Assembly (NCBI GenBank): GCA_021822115.1
Contig: JAJZSA010000004.1
Coordinates: 1 to 64,000, forward strand
DNA from: Pseudomonadota bacterium
Lineage (GTDB): Bacteria > Pseudomonadota > Gammaproteobacteria > Burkholderiales > Gallionellaceae
Direction of reading: 5' to 3'
DNA: 64,000 nt
This document shows, in pieces, positions 56,032-64,000 of this stretch. Below the pieces are notes generated by a model. The model searched no databases and had not been told where the DNA came from. It saw only the letters and a list, made by a program, of their open reading frames with translations. The stretch's first letter is position 1; each line of letters begins with the position of its first letter. The translations under genes and the position numbers were made by a program.

Positions 56032-57516
56032 GTGGAATTTAGCATAAAACAAGGTAGTCCGGAGAAACTGAAGAGCGCGTGCATCGTGGTCGGCGTGCAT
56101 GATGGCGGCAAATTATCCAAGGCGGCACAGGTGCTGGACAAGGCTTGCGCACACGCGCTCAGCGACGTCATCGCGCACGGAGATATGAGCGGCAAGGCCG
56201 CCTCCACGCTGTTGTTGCACAAGATCGAAGGCATCGCCGCCAGCCGCGTGCTGCTGGTCGGCCTGGGCAAGCCCGCCGAGCTGGACAACCGCACCCGCGT
56301 GGACATCCTGCGCAGCGCATTCAAAGCGCTGCATGCCACCGCCAGCAAGGATGCCGCGCTGTTCATCTGTGACGACGCGCTGGGCACCGAGTCCGCCTGG
56401 CTGCTGCAACAAGCGGTGATCGCCGCGACGGAAGGCGCCTTCCGCAGCGACGGCCTGAAGAGCAAACCGGCGAAAGCGGCGACCTTGAAGCAGATCACCT
56501 TCGCCACGCTGGACAAACCGACTGCCACTCTCAAGCAAGCCGTCGAACAAGCGGCCGCCATCGCCCACGGCATGGAACTGACCAAGGAACTCGGCAACCT
56601 GCCCAGCAACATCTGCACCCCCAGCTATCTCGCCGCCAAGGCGCTGGCGCTGGCCAAGGCGCATAAACACATCAAGACCACCGTGCTGGAAAAGAAGGAT
56701 ATGGAACAGCTCGGCATGGGCTCTTTCCTCTCCGTCACGCGCGGTAGCGCACTGCCGCCCAAGTTGATCACGCTGGAATACAGCGGCGGTGCCAAGACGC
56801 AGAAACCCATCGTGCTGGTCGGCAAGGGCATCACCTTCGACACCGGCGGCATCTCGCTGAAACCCGGTGCCGACATGGACGAGATGAAGTACGACATGAG
56901 CGGCGCCGGCACCGTGCTCGGCACGCTGCAAGCCATCGCCGAGATGGAGCTGCCGCTCAACGTGGTCGGCGTCATCCCCACCTGCGAGAACATGCCTTCC
57001 GGCACCGCCACCAAGCCGGGCGACATCGTCACCTCGATGTCCGGCCAGACCATCGAGATCCTCAACACCGATGCCGAAGGCCGCTTGATCCTGTGCGACG
57101 CACTGACCTACTCGGCCAAATTCAAGCCGGATACCGTGATCGATATCGCCACCCTCACCGGCGCCTGCGTGATCGCGCTGGGCAATGTCGCCAGCGGCAT
57201 GTTCGCCAACGACGACAAGCTGGCGCACGAACTGATCGCCGCCGGCGAACAATCGCATGACCGCGTCTGGCAACTGCCGCTGTGGGAAGACTATCAGCCG
57301 CTGCTGGACAGCAACTTCGCCGACATGGCCAACATCGGCGGCCGCGCCGGCGGCACCATCACCGCCGCCTGCTTCCTGGCGCGCTTCACCAAGGATTACC
57401 GCTGGGCCCACCTGGACATCGCCGGCACTGCCAACAAGTCCGGCAAGGACAAGGGCGCGACCGGCCGTCCGGTGCCGCTGCTCGCACAATACCTGATCAA
57501 CCGCGCCGCCAAGTGA
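56032..57516 (+). CDS. pepA: Cytosol aminopeptidase (leucyl aminopeptidase)
   Basis: Hexameric M17 zinc/manganese aminopeptidase, 494 residues. The GTG at 56032 follows GAGGAGAG and gives VEFSIKQGSPEKLKSACIVV, the exact family N-terminus; an upstream TTG at 55999 lacks such support. Metal and active-site motifs are VGKGITFDTGGISLKPG, DEMKYDMSGAG and NTDAEGRLILCDAL. In E. coli PepA also acts as a DNA-binding protein in Xer recombination. Its stop overlaps the holC start. Confidence 0.97.
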   Translation: MEFSIKQGSPEKLKSACIVVGVHDGGKLSKAAQVLDKACAHALSDVIAHGDMSGKAASTLLLHKIEGIAASRVLLVGLGKPAELDNRTRVDILRSAFKALHATASKDAALFICDDALGTESAWLLQQAVIAATEGAFRSDGLKSKPAKAATLKQITFATLDKPTATLKQAVEQAAAIAHGMELTKELGNLPSNICTPSYLAAKALALAKAHKHIKTTVLEKKDMEQLGMGSFLSVTRGSALPPKLITLEYSGGAKTQKPIVLVGKGITFDTGGISLKPGADMDEMKYDMSGAGTVLGTLQAIAEMELPLNVVGVIPTCENMPSGTATKPGDIVTSMSGQTIEILNTDAEGRLILCDALTYSAKFKPDTVIDIATLTGACVIALGNVASGMFANDDKLAHELIAAGEQSHDRVWQLPLWEDYQPLLDSNFADMANIGGRAGGTITAACFLARFTKDYRWAHLDIAGTANKSGKDKGATGRPVPLLAQYLINRAAK

Positions 57517-57938
57517 CCCGCGTCGACTTCTACACCGGCAGCGAGGACAAGCTCAGGACCGCCTGCCAGCTGAGTCACAAGGCCATGCAGCATGGACTGC
57601 GCGTCCTGCTTCATGTGCCCGACGACGCCACCGCAGACAAGCTCGACCGCCTGCTGTGGCATTACCCGCCTACCGCCTTCATGCCGCATTGCCACAGCAA
57701 CCAGGCGGAAGCGGTCGACATGCCGGTGGTGATCGCGCGCGACGAGCAGTTCCCGCATGCCGAACTGCTGATCAGTCTGCACGATGAATGCCTGCCCTTC
57801 TTCAGCCGCTTCGAACGTGTGATCGAGATCGTCGGCCACGACGATGCCGATGCGGTTCGCGGACGCGACCGCTTCAAGTTCTACCGCGACCGTGGCTACG
57901 AACTCAGTCATACCGACCTCAGGAAGCTGCGCGCATGA
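57513..57938 (+). CDS. holC: DNA polymerase III chi subunit
   Basis: Clamp-loader accessory subunit (141 residues) that binds SSB C-termini and links the replisome to SSB. The start is a GTG overlapping the pepA stop (GTGA). RVDFYTGSEDKLRTACQLSHKA, LDRLLWHYPPTAFMPH (SSB-binding pocket region) and KFYRDRGYELSHTDLRKL are family signatures. pepA-holC-valS linkage is conserved from E. coli onward. Confidence 0.93.
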   Translation: MTRVDFYTGSEDKLRTACQLSHKAMQHGLRVLLHVPDDATADKLDRLLWHYPPTAFMPHCHSNQAEAVDMPVVIARDEQFPHAELLISLHDECLPFFSRFERVIEIVGHDDADAVRGRDRFKFYRDRGYELSHTDLRKLRA

Positions 57939-58258
57939 GCGACGGCCGCACAACCTTGCCGCCCGACCTGCCGGTACTGACCGAAGTAGTGGGGAGCGAC
58001 GAGCTGCCAGTGCTGACCGAGGTGGTGGAAGCAGACTGGCTCACCGCCCCCGTCGCGGATAAACGTCCGGCCGACGTGGATGCCCCCCACATCCCCCTGG
58101 AGCTGGAAGCACACCTGGAGGCACTGTTCATGGAGCGGCTGCTGCCGCGTCTGGAAGCGGCCCGGCGTGAAGCCATCGAACGCACGTTAGCCGAATTCAG
58201 GCAAGAGCTGCCACAACTGCTGCGCGATGCGCAGGGCGCCCCCTCCGCTGCAGACTGA
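57935..58258 (+). CDS. Small protein with tandem PVLTEVV repeat, between holC and valS
   Basis: A 107-residue acidic protein. The N-terminal third carries two tandem 11-13 residue units, [12 protein letters not shown] and [12 protein letters not shown]. The C-terminal half is an amphipathic charged helix ([20 protein letters not shown], then [19 protein letters not shown]) likely to form a coiled coil. No enzymatic domain is recognised. The start overlaps the holC stop by 4 bases. Short repeated linear motifs on a helical tail suggest an adaptor binding two copies of a partner; the partner is unknown. Confidence 0.75.
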   Translation: MSDGRTTLPPDLPVLTEVVGSDELPVLTEVVEADWLTAPVADKRPADVDAPHIPLELEAHLEALFMERLLPRLEAARREAIERTLAEFRQELPQLLRDAQGAPSAAD

Positions 58259-58283
58259 AGCCGCCGCAAGCCGTGCCCCGGCT

Positions 58284-58292
58284 TGATATAAT
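58284..58292 (+). promoter_or_regulatory. Extended -10 promoter before valS
   Basis: TGATATAAT combines the TGn extension with a perfect TATAAT, 46 bases before the valS ATG. No good -35 lies upstream, as expected for this class. Confidence 0.6.
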
Positions 58293-58338
58293 CGCGCCCC
58301 TCTTCAGCCAGCCGGCTGATCCACTTCGCCGCACGAAC

Positions 58339-61140
58339 ATGACTCAGCAAAAAGAACTCGCCAAAAGTTTCGACCCCAAGGACATCGAAGCGCGCTGGTA
58401 CCCCACCTGGGAGAACGCCGGCTACTTCAAGGCCGGCCTCGACGCCGCCAAACCCGACAATTTCTGCATCCAGCTGCCGCCGCCCAACGTCACCGGCACG
58501 CTGCACATGGGGCACGGCTTCAACCAGACCTTGATGGATGCGCTCACCCGCTACCACCGTATGCGCGGGGACAACACGCTGTGGCAACCGGGCACCGACC
58601 ACGCGGGCATCGCCACGCAGATCGTGGTCGAGCGCCAGCTCGACGCGCAGAAGATTTCGCGCCACGACCTCGGCCGCGAGAAGTTCATCGAGAAGGTGTG
58701 GGAGTGGAAGGAATATTCCGGCAACACCATCACCAAGCAGATGCGCCGCCTCGGCACCTCGCCCGACTGGTCGCGCGAACGCTTCACCATGGACGAAGGC
58801 CTGTCCAAGTCGGTCACCGAGACTTTCGTGCGCCTGTACAACGAAGGCTTGATCTATCGCGGCAAGCGCCTGGTCAACTGGGACCCGAAACTGCACACCG
58901 CCGTCTCCGACCTCGAAGTGGTGCAGGAAGAAGAAGACGGTTTCATGTACCACATCCAGTATCCGCTGGCGGATGGCTCCGGCCATCTGGTGGTCGCCAC
59001 CACCCGCCCCGAGACCATGCTCGGCGACGTGGCGGTGATGGTGCATCCCGAGGACGAGCGCTACAAGCACCTCATCGGCAAACAAGTCACACTGCCGCTG
59101 TGCGACCGCACCATCCCGGTCATCGCCGACGAATACGTGGACAAGGAATTTGGCACCGGCGTGGTGAAGGTCACGCCTGCGCATGATTTCAACGACTATG
59201 CAGTGGGCCAGCGCCACAAGCTGGAAATGATCTCCATCCTCACGCTGGATGCGAAGATCAACGAACACGCACCCAAGCAATACCAGGGCATGGACCGCTT
59301 CGCCGCGCGCAAGCAGATCTGCGCCGACCTCGAAGCGGCAGGTCTGTTCATCAAGGCCGACAAGCACAAGCTGAAAGTGCCGCGCGGCGACCGCACCGGC
59401 GTCGTCATCGAGCCGATGCTGACCGACCAGTGGTTCGTGGCGATGAGCAAACCGGGCGACGGCGGCAAGAGCATCACCGAGCAGGCGCTGGAATGCGTCG
59501 CTTCCGGCGAGATCAAGTTCCACCCCGAGAACTGGGTCAACACCTACAACCAGTGGCTGAACAACATCCAGGACTGGTGCATCTCGCGCCAACTGTGGTG
59601 GGGGCACCAGATTCCCGCTTGGTACGGCGTGAACGGCGAAGTGTTCGTCGCGCGCGACGAAGCCGAAGCGCGCAAGCTCGCCGACAAAGCCGGTTACGCC
59701 GGGCAGCTCGACCGCGACAACGACGTGCTCGACACCTGGTTCTCCTCCGCGCTGTGGCCGTTCTCCACGCTCGATTGGGACATGTCCAAGCCATTCGATG
59801 CACAGAACCAGTTCGTCAAACAGTACCTGCCGTCGTCGGTGCTGGTCACCGGCTTCGACATCATCTTCTTCTGGGTGGCGCGCATGGTGATGATGACCAA
59901 GCACATCACCGGCAAGATCCCGTTCAAGGACGTGTACGTGCACGGCCTGATCCGCGATGCGGAAGGCCAGAAGATGTCCAAGTCCAAGGGCAACGTGCTG
60001 GACCCCATCGACCTCATCGACGGCATAGCCCTCGAAGATCTGGTGAAGAAACGCACCACCGGCCTGATGAACCCCAAGGATGCCGAGAAGATCGAGAAGC
60101 GCACGCGCAAGGAATTCCCCAACGGCATCACAGCCTTCGGTACCGACGCGCTGCGCTTCACTTTCGCCTCGCTCGCTTCGCCCGGCCGCGACATCAAGTT
60201 CGACATGCAGCGCTGCGAGGGCTATCGCAACTTCTGCAACAAGCTGTGGAACGCCACGCGCTTCGTGCTGATGAACTGCGAAGGCAAAGATGTCGGTCTC
60301 GACGCAGCACTGCCGCAGGAATTCTCTGCTGCCGACCAGTGGATGATCAGCCGTTTGCAGCAGGCCGAAGCCGAGATGGCGACGCACTTCGCCGATTACC
60401 GCTTCGACATGGCCGCACGCACCGTGTACGAATTGGTGTGGGACACCTATTGCGATTGGTATGTGGAACTGGCCAAGGTGCAATTGAACGGCAACGAAGC
60501 TCAGCAACGCGGCACGCGCCGCACGCTGGTGCGCGTGCTGGAGACCATCCTGCGTCTCGCCCACCCCATCATCCCGTTCATCACTGAAGAATTGTGGCAC
60601 TCGGTCGCACCGTTGGCAGACAAGCAAGGCGACAGCATCATGCTGCAAGCCTATCCGCAGGCAGACCGCAGCAAGATCGACGAAACTGCCAGCGCCCAGG
60701 TCGGCGTGTTGCAGCAACTCATCGCCGCCTGCCGCAGTCTGCGCAGCGAGATGAATCTGTCGCCGGCACAGCGCGTACCGCTGATCGCGGCTGGCGATGC
60801 CGTACAACTGCACAGCTTCGCGCCTTATCTGCAAGCGCTGGCCAAGCTCAGTGAAGTCGAGATCGTGAACGAACTGCCGGCAGGCGACGCGCCAGTTTCC
60901 ATCGTCGGCAACTTCAAGTTGATGCTGAAGGTGGAGATCGACGTCGCAGCCGAACGCGAGCGCCTGGACAAGGAGATCGCCCGCCTGACCGGCGAGATCG
61001 CCAAGGCCAACGGCAAACTGTCTAACGAAAGCTTCGTCGCGCGCGCACCGGCAGCGGTGGTGGAACAGGAGAAGCAGCGCCTGGCCGATTTCGGCGCCAC
61101 ACTGGAACAGTTGCAGGCGCAGCGCAAGAAGCTGGGCTAA
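58339..61140 (+). CDS. valS: Valyl-tRNA synthetase
   Basis: Class Ia synthetase, 933 residues. HIGH motif is [18 protein letters not shown] motif is [14 protein letters not shown], the editing domain includes [19 protein letters not shown], and the C-terminal coiled-coil arm that contacts tRNA ends the protein. The ATG at 58339 gives [20 protein letters not shown], the family start. It has its own extended -10 promoter and a terminator. Confidence 0.98.
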   Translation: MTQQKELAKSFDPKDIEARWYPTWENAGYFKAGLDAAKPDNFCIQLPPPNVTGTLHMGHGFNQTLMDALTRYHRMRGDNTLWQPGTDHAGIATQIVVERQLDAQKISRHDLGREKFIEKVWEWKEYSGNTITKQMRRLGTSPDWSRERFTMDEGLSKSVTETFVRLYNEGLIYRGKRLVNWDPKLHTAVSDLEVVQEEEDGFMYHIQYPLADGSGHLVVATTRPETMLGDVAVMVHPEDERYKHLIGKQVTLPLCDRTIPVIADEYVDKEFGTGVVKVTPAHDFNDYAVGQRHKLEMISILTLDAKINEHAPKQYQGMDRFAARKQICADLEAAGLFIKADKHKLKVPRGDRTGVVIEPMLTDQWFVAMSKPGDGGKSITEQALECVASGEIKFHPENWVNTYNQWLNNIQDWCISRQLWWGHQIPAWYGVNGEVFVARDEAEARKLADKAGYAGQLDRDNDVLDTWFSSALWPFSTLDWDMSKPFDAQNQFVKQYLPSSVLVTGFDIIFFWVARMVMMTKHITGKIPFKDVYVHGLIRDAEGQKMSKSKGNVLDPIDLIDGIALEDLVKKRTTGLMNPKDAEKIEKRTRKEFPNGITAFGTDALRFTFASLASPGRDIKFDMQRCEGYRNFCNKLWNATRFVLMNCEGKDVGLDAALPQEFSAADQWMISRLQQAEAEMATHFADYRFDMAARTVYELVWDTYCDWYVELAKVQLNGNEAQQRGTRRTLVRVLETILRLAHPIIPFITEELWHSVAPLADKQGDSIMLQAYPQADRSKIDETASAQVGVLQQLIAACRSLRSEMNLSPAQRVPLIAAGDAVQLHSFAPYLQALAKLSEVEIVNELPAGDAPVSIVGNFKLMLKVEIDVAAERERLDKEIARLTGEIAKANGKLSNESFVARAPAAVVEQEKQRLADFGATLEQLQAQRKKLG

Positions 61141-61157
61141 GCTCTCTGCATCACAAA

Positions 61158-61192
61158 AAAACGGCGGCCTTCGCAATGAAGGCTGCCGTTTT
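61158..61192. terminator. Bidirectional terminator between valS and tusA
   Basis: AAAACGGCGGCCTTC (61158-61172) pairs with GAAGGCTGCCGTTTT (61178-61192) with one G-T pair and a 5-base loop. A and T tracts on both sides serve valS and the convergent tusA. Confidence 0.88.
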
Positions 61193-61203
61193 GCTTTCTT
61201 GCT

Positions 61204-61431
61204 TCAACGACGACGGATGAAGAAGGTGAATCCCTCGTCCTGCGCGCTGGACGACAACAACTCGTTGCCGGTCTTGCTACAGAATTCGCTGAAGTCTTTG
61301 GGCGCCCCCTTGTCGGTCGCCAGCACTTTTAGCACCTGTCCTGTCGCCATGGTCGAGAGCGATTTCTTGGCACGCAAGATGGGCAGCGGGCAAGCCAGCT
61401 CGCGCACATCCAATTCCAGATCGAAATTCAT
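61204..61431 (-). CDS. TusA-family sulfur carrier protein
   Basis: A 75-residue TusA/SirA-like protein. The persulfide Cys lies in the signature ELACPLPILRAKKSL near residue 14. The end carries a FTFFIRRR strand. TusA proteins relay sulfur for tRNA thiolation and molybdenum cofactor synthesis, and in sulfur oxidisers for dissimilatory sulfur transfer; no dsr, hdr or rhd gene is nearby, so the specific route is open. It lies 9 bases downstream of the kinase gene on the same strand. Confidence 0.9.
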   Translation of the reverse strand: MNFDLELDVRELACPLPILRAKKSLSTMATGQVLKVLATDKGAPKDFSEFCSKTGNELLSSSAQDEGFTFFIRRR

Positions 61432-61440
61432 TTCGTTTCC

Positions 61441-62733
61441 TTATTGCTCTTCTTGATGGTCGCTCAACAGGCGTGCGATGCGCGTGTTGGCGACTGCCAG
61501 CCGCTTGACCACGATGCGCAGGAACGCTTCGTCGAATTTGTAGCGGCAGTTGGATGAGGCCTGCGCCAGTACGGCCGGGTCGATCTCGATCAGTTTGACC
61601 TCGGTGCGCGCCAGCACGTCGGTAGTGCGACGGGCACCCGGTTCCGAGAGATGCGCCATCTCGCCGAAGCAATCGCCTTGGTGCAACAGGCTGAGCAGCC
61701 GCCCCTGCTTCACCACGCGCACCGAACCGCTGGCAATGATGTAGAAATTCTGTCCCTCCTCGCCTTCGCGCAGGATCTGTTCACCCTTGTGCACCTTGCG
61801 CCATTCGCTGATGTGCAACACTTCCCACAGTTCGACGTCGGTGAACTGCCTGAAGAACGGCAGTTCACGCACAGTATCGAATTTCTCGGTGTCGTAGATG
61901 TTCTCCTGTTGCGGCTCGTAATCGCTGATGAACGAGACCAGTGCGCGCGCCATCTCGTCCCAGCTCGGATAGCGACGCGCGATGTCCTTGCTCATGGCGC
62001 GCAGCACGATGGCATCCAGCGCCGGCGGGATCTCGGGGCGGAAAGTGCTGGGTGCCGGCGGTTCGATGTTCATGATCTGATAGATCATGCTGTAGTTGTT
62101 CGCGGCATCGTAGGGCAGCTTGCCGGTGAGCAGGCGATACAAGGTCACACCGAGGGAATAGATGTCGGTCTGGTGCGTCAGCGGCTGCTCGCGGATCTGC
62201 TCCGGCGACATGTAGGCCGGCGAACCGACACCGGTGACCTGGGTTGTCTGCTGACTCTCGATCACCGCAGCGCCGAAATCGGATATCTTGATATCGGTCT
62301 CGCCGCACAACAGGATGTTGGCCGGCTTGATGTCTCGATGGATGACACCTTGGTATTGCGCATATTCCAGTGCCTTGCAGCATTTGTAGCCGATCTCGGC
62401 GATGCGCCCCAATGGCAACAGATGGTCGACCTCGGCATGGCGTTCCAGCGTCTCGCCCTCGACATATTCCATCACCATGTAGTTGGTGTCGCCTTCCAGG
62501 ATGGCATCGTGGATCTTTACGATATGCGGATGCGAGAGTTTGCCGGCAAGCGAAGCCTCGTTCAGCAGCAGCTTGCGGAACGCCTTGCCGCTGGTGCTGT
62601 TGTTGAGCACACTGGCATTGAACACCTTGAGCGCGACCTGTTGCTCATTGAAGGGATCCACAGCCAGATACACGGTGCTGGTCGCACCATGCCCAAGCTC
62701 TCTGACGATGTGATATTTGCCTATGGATTCCAT
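61441..62733 (-). CDS. Ser/Thr protein kinase fused to a cyclic nucleotide-binding domain
   Basis: A 430-residue cytosolic protein. The first 265 residues are a complete Hanks-type kinase: Gly loop ELGHGATSTVYLA, Lys36 (VALKVF), Glu59, HRD at 132-134 (VIHRDIKPANILL) and DFG at 152-154. Residues about 290-415 form a cNMP-binding roll with the cassette GDCFGEMAHLSEPGARRTTD. There is no transmembrane helix. The arrangement suggests kinase activity gated by a nucleotide ligand, like cGMP-dependent kinases in reverse domain order; this is inference. It is transcribed with tusA and divergently from bepA. Confidence 0.9.
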   Translation of the reverse strand: MESIGKYHIVRELGHGATSTVYLAVDPFNEQQVALKVFNASVLNNSTSGKAFRKLLLNEASLAGKLSHPHIVKIHDAILEGDTNYMVMEYVEGETLERHAEVDHLLPLGRIAEIGYKCCKALEYAQYQGVIHRDIKPANILLCGETDIKISDFGAAVIESQQTTQVTGVGSPAYMSPEQIREQPLTHQTDIYSLGVTLYRLLTGKLPYDAANNYSMIYQIMNIEPPAPSTFRPEIPPALDAIVLRAMSKDIARRYPSWDEMARALVSFISDYEPQQENIYDTEKFDTVRELPFFRQFTDVELWEVLHISEWRKVHKGEQILREGEEGQNFYIIASGSVRVVKQGRLLSLLHQGDCFGEMAHLSEPGARRTTDVLARTEVKLIEIDPAVLAQASSNCRYKFDEAFLRIVVKRLAVANTRIARLLSDHQEEQ

Positions 62734-62810
62734 ATGTTGCAAGCCCCCCGGGGCACGCATTCTGCGGTCTGGGCGGCGCCATGTCCAGCACGGGAACCGA
62801 ACGGGGCGGG

Positions 62811-62819
62811 TGCTATCAT
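62811..62819 (+). promoter_or_regulatory. Extended -10 promoter of bepA, close to the start codon
   Basis: TGCTATCAT lies only 7 bases before the bepA ATG, so transcription would begin at or within a base or two of the start codon. No Shine-Dalgarno is present, which is consistent with a leaderless mRNA. Confidence 0.5.
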
Positions 62820-62826
62820 ACGCACC

Positions 62827-64000
62827 ATGGAAAAACTGCTGATCTGCCTGCTAGCCCTGCTCCCCCTATCGCTCTTTGCCGAAGGCCTGCCTGACCTGGG
62901 CGACGAGTCGCAAGCCACCATGACCCCGCAACAGGAACGCTTGATCGGCGAGCAGACCATGTTGCAGATCCGCGCCAGCGACCAGTATCTGGACGATCCC
63001 GAGGTCACCGACTATCTGAACCGGCTCGGCCATCGTCTGGTGGCCAACAGCAGCGAACCGAGTCAATCGTTCGAGTTCTTCGTCGTCAATGACGAGGCGA
63101 TCAATGCCTTCGCCATGCCCGGAGGCTTCATCGGCGTGAACACCGGCCTGATTCAGCTCGCCCAGAGCGAATCGGAACTGGCTTCGGTACTGGCTCACGA
63201 GATCTCGCACGTCACGCAGCACCATCTGGCGCGCATGGTCTCCGGCAGGAAGTATGACTCGATGGCGGCCATGGCAGCGATGGCGGTGGCCATCCTCGCG
63301 GCGCGCAACAGCCCACAAGCGGCGCAAGCCACCATGATCGGCGCGCAAGGCGGGTTGATGCAACGCCAGCTCGATTTCACGCGCGAGCATGAGAAAGAAG
63401 CTGACCGCATCGGTATCGATTTGCTCAAGCAATCCGACTTCGATCCGCATGCCATGCCGCAGTTCTTCGAACGACTGCAAAAGGCGACGCAACTCCAGGA
63501 GGGAGACGCGCCGAGTTACCTGCGCACCCATCCTCTGACCATCGAACGCATTGCCGATGTAGACAACCGCGTGGCCCAAATCCCGTTCAGGCTGGTCGCA
63601 GACAGCCTGGATTTCCAGTTGATCCGGGCCCGCCTCATCGCCCTGCAGAAACCACCCCAGGAAGCCGTTGCGTATTTCCAATCGGCACTGGGCAACAAGC
63701 GCTTCGGCAATCCGGTGGCACAACGCTATGGCTTGGTACTCGCATTACTGCGCGACGGAGAAGAAAAACGTGCCGCGCAGGAATTCAAACAACTGCACAG
63801 CTCGGCACCGCGCAATGCGACCATAGAGACGCTCGCGGGACGCATCCGACAGCTGGAGCGCCAGGATGAGGGCGTCCTGGCATTCTATGAGACGACGCTC
63901 AAGCAATATCCCACCCATCGGGCCTTGATCTACGACTATGCGCTGCTGCTGTTACAGAAGCAGCGCTATTCTCAAGCCTTGAAGCTGCTCGACGAACAGA
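62827..64000 (+). CDS. bepA: Periplasmic M48 metalloprotease/chaperone BepA, C-terminally cut by the window
   Basis: About 391 codons are visible before the right edge. A signal peptide (LLICLLALLPLSLFA) is followed by an M48 metalloprotease domain: HEISH at residues 124-128, with the third zinc ligand probably Glu191 in EHEKEADRIG. FVVNDEAINAFAMPGGFIGVNTG precedes it. From about residue 265 a TPR superhelix begins (QEAVAYFQSALGNKRFGN) and continues to the edge. BepA (YfgC) assists outer-membrane protein assembly, particularly LptD, and degrades stalled forms. Divergent from the kinase gene. Confidence 0.93.
   Translation, partial: MEKLLICLLALLPLSLFAEGLPDLGDESQATMTPQQERLIGEQTMLQIRASDQYLDDPEVTDYLNRLGHRLVANSSEPSQSFEFFVVNDEAINAFAMPGGFIGVNTGLIQLAQSESELASVLAHEISHVTQHHLARMVSGRKYDSMAAMAAMAVAILAARNSPQAAQATMIGAQGGLMQRQLDFTREHEKEADRIGIDLLKQSDFDPHAMPQFFERLQKATQLQEGDAPSYLRTHPLTIERIADVDNRVAQIPFRLVADSLDFQLIRARLIALQKPPQEAVAYFQSALGNKRFGNPVAQRYGLVLALLRDGEEKRAAQEFKQLHSSAPRNATIETLAGRIRQLERQDEGVLAFYETTLKQYPTHRALIYDYALLLLQKQRYSQALKLLDEQ

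Noticed and set aside
57919..61176. 1085-codon open frame on the minus strand opposite holC and valS
   Set aside because: It is antisense to ValS with all its class I motifs and has shadow-type composition.

Overview
The window is a GC-rich, densely coded piece of a betaproteobacterial chromosome. Gene orders typical of that class include birA-coaX-SPOR, aat-bpt-pyrD, ilvB-ilvH-ilvC-psd-pssA, the sigma factor/DUF3619/DUF3106 trio, lptG-lptF facing pepA-holC-valS, and glyQ-glyS next to lnt. The set (Mqo, MaeB, complete Rnf, TusA) would suit a free-living, respiratory Nitrosomonadales/Gallionellaceae-like organism, but genus cannot be fixed from this sequence. Nearly everything is housekeeping; genes commonly overlap by 4 bases (ATGA), so long operons dominate.

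Layout. 1-8.4 kb: glycyl-tRNA synthetase genes, a GIY-YIG protein, lnt, then a plus-strand block (cNMP-binding protein, MarC, RluF-like) that splits lnt from corC-ybeY-phoH-miaB. 8.4-9.1 kb: two tandem 32-residue membrane-peptide genes with their own promoter and terminators, then a tRNA-Met(CAU) gene. 9.1-28.5 kb: one almost gap-free minus-strand run, glyA-nrdR-ribD-ribE-ribBX-ribH-nusB-thiL-pgpA-nuclease-hrpA-mqo-maeB-small protein-patatin-birA-coaX-SPOR. 28.6-36.4 kb: pmbA, darP, an esterase, a PilZ protein, the two N-degron aminoacyl transferases, an unknown membrane protein and pyrD. 36.4-40.5 kb: a beta-helical lipoprotein and an HDOD-REC-GGDEF protein. 40.6-47.6 kb: rnfABCDGE-nth, a DUF1841 protein and a CBS protein. 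47.6-52.4 kb: phospholipid and branched-chain amino acid genes. 52.4-64 kb: sigma factor cluster, lptG-lptF, pepA-holC-hypothetical-valS, tusA, a Ser/Thr kinase fused to a cNMP domain, and a truncated bepA.

How the genes work together. The riboflavin cluster makes flavin used by Rnf, Mqo, PyrD and acetolactate synthase. RibBX has lost the zinc cysteines of GTP cyclohydrolase II, so that activity must come from another locus. Lnt, PssA, Psd, PgpA, LptF, LptG and BepA all serve the envelope. Second-messenger proteins (GGDEF, PilZ, two cNMP-type domains) are scattered through the window.

The most unusual feature is inside hrpA. The helicase gene is interrupted in frame twice by the same family of GC-rich palindromic repeats. 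One insertion (about 153 codons, 20073-20528) carries a DUF559 (Vsr-like, PD-(D/E)XK) nuclease domain between inverted repeat copies; the other (33 codons, 17715-17813) is an inverted repeat pair with no cargo and holds a run of ten C. This looks like a nuclease-linked palindromic element that lives inside a reading frame without disrupting it. Also worth attention are the paralogous 32-residue peptides and a 23-bp near-perfect direct repeat bracketing a structured 114-bp segment between darP and the esterase gene.
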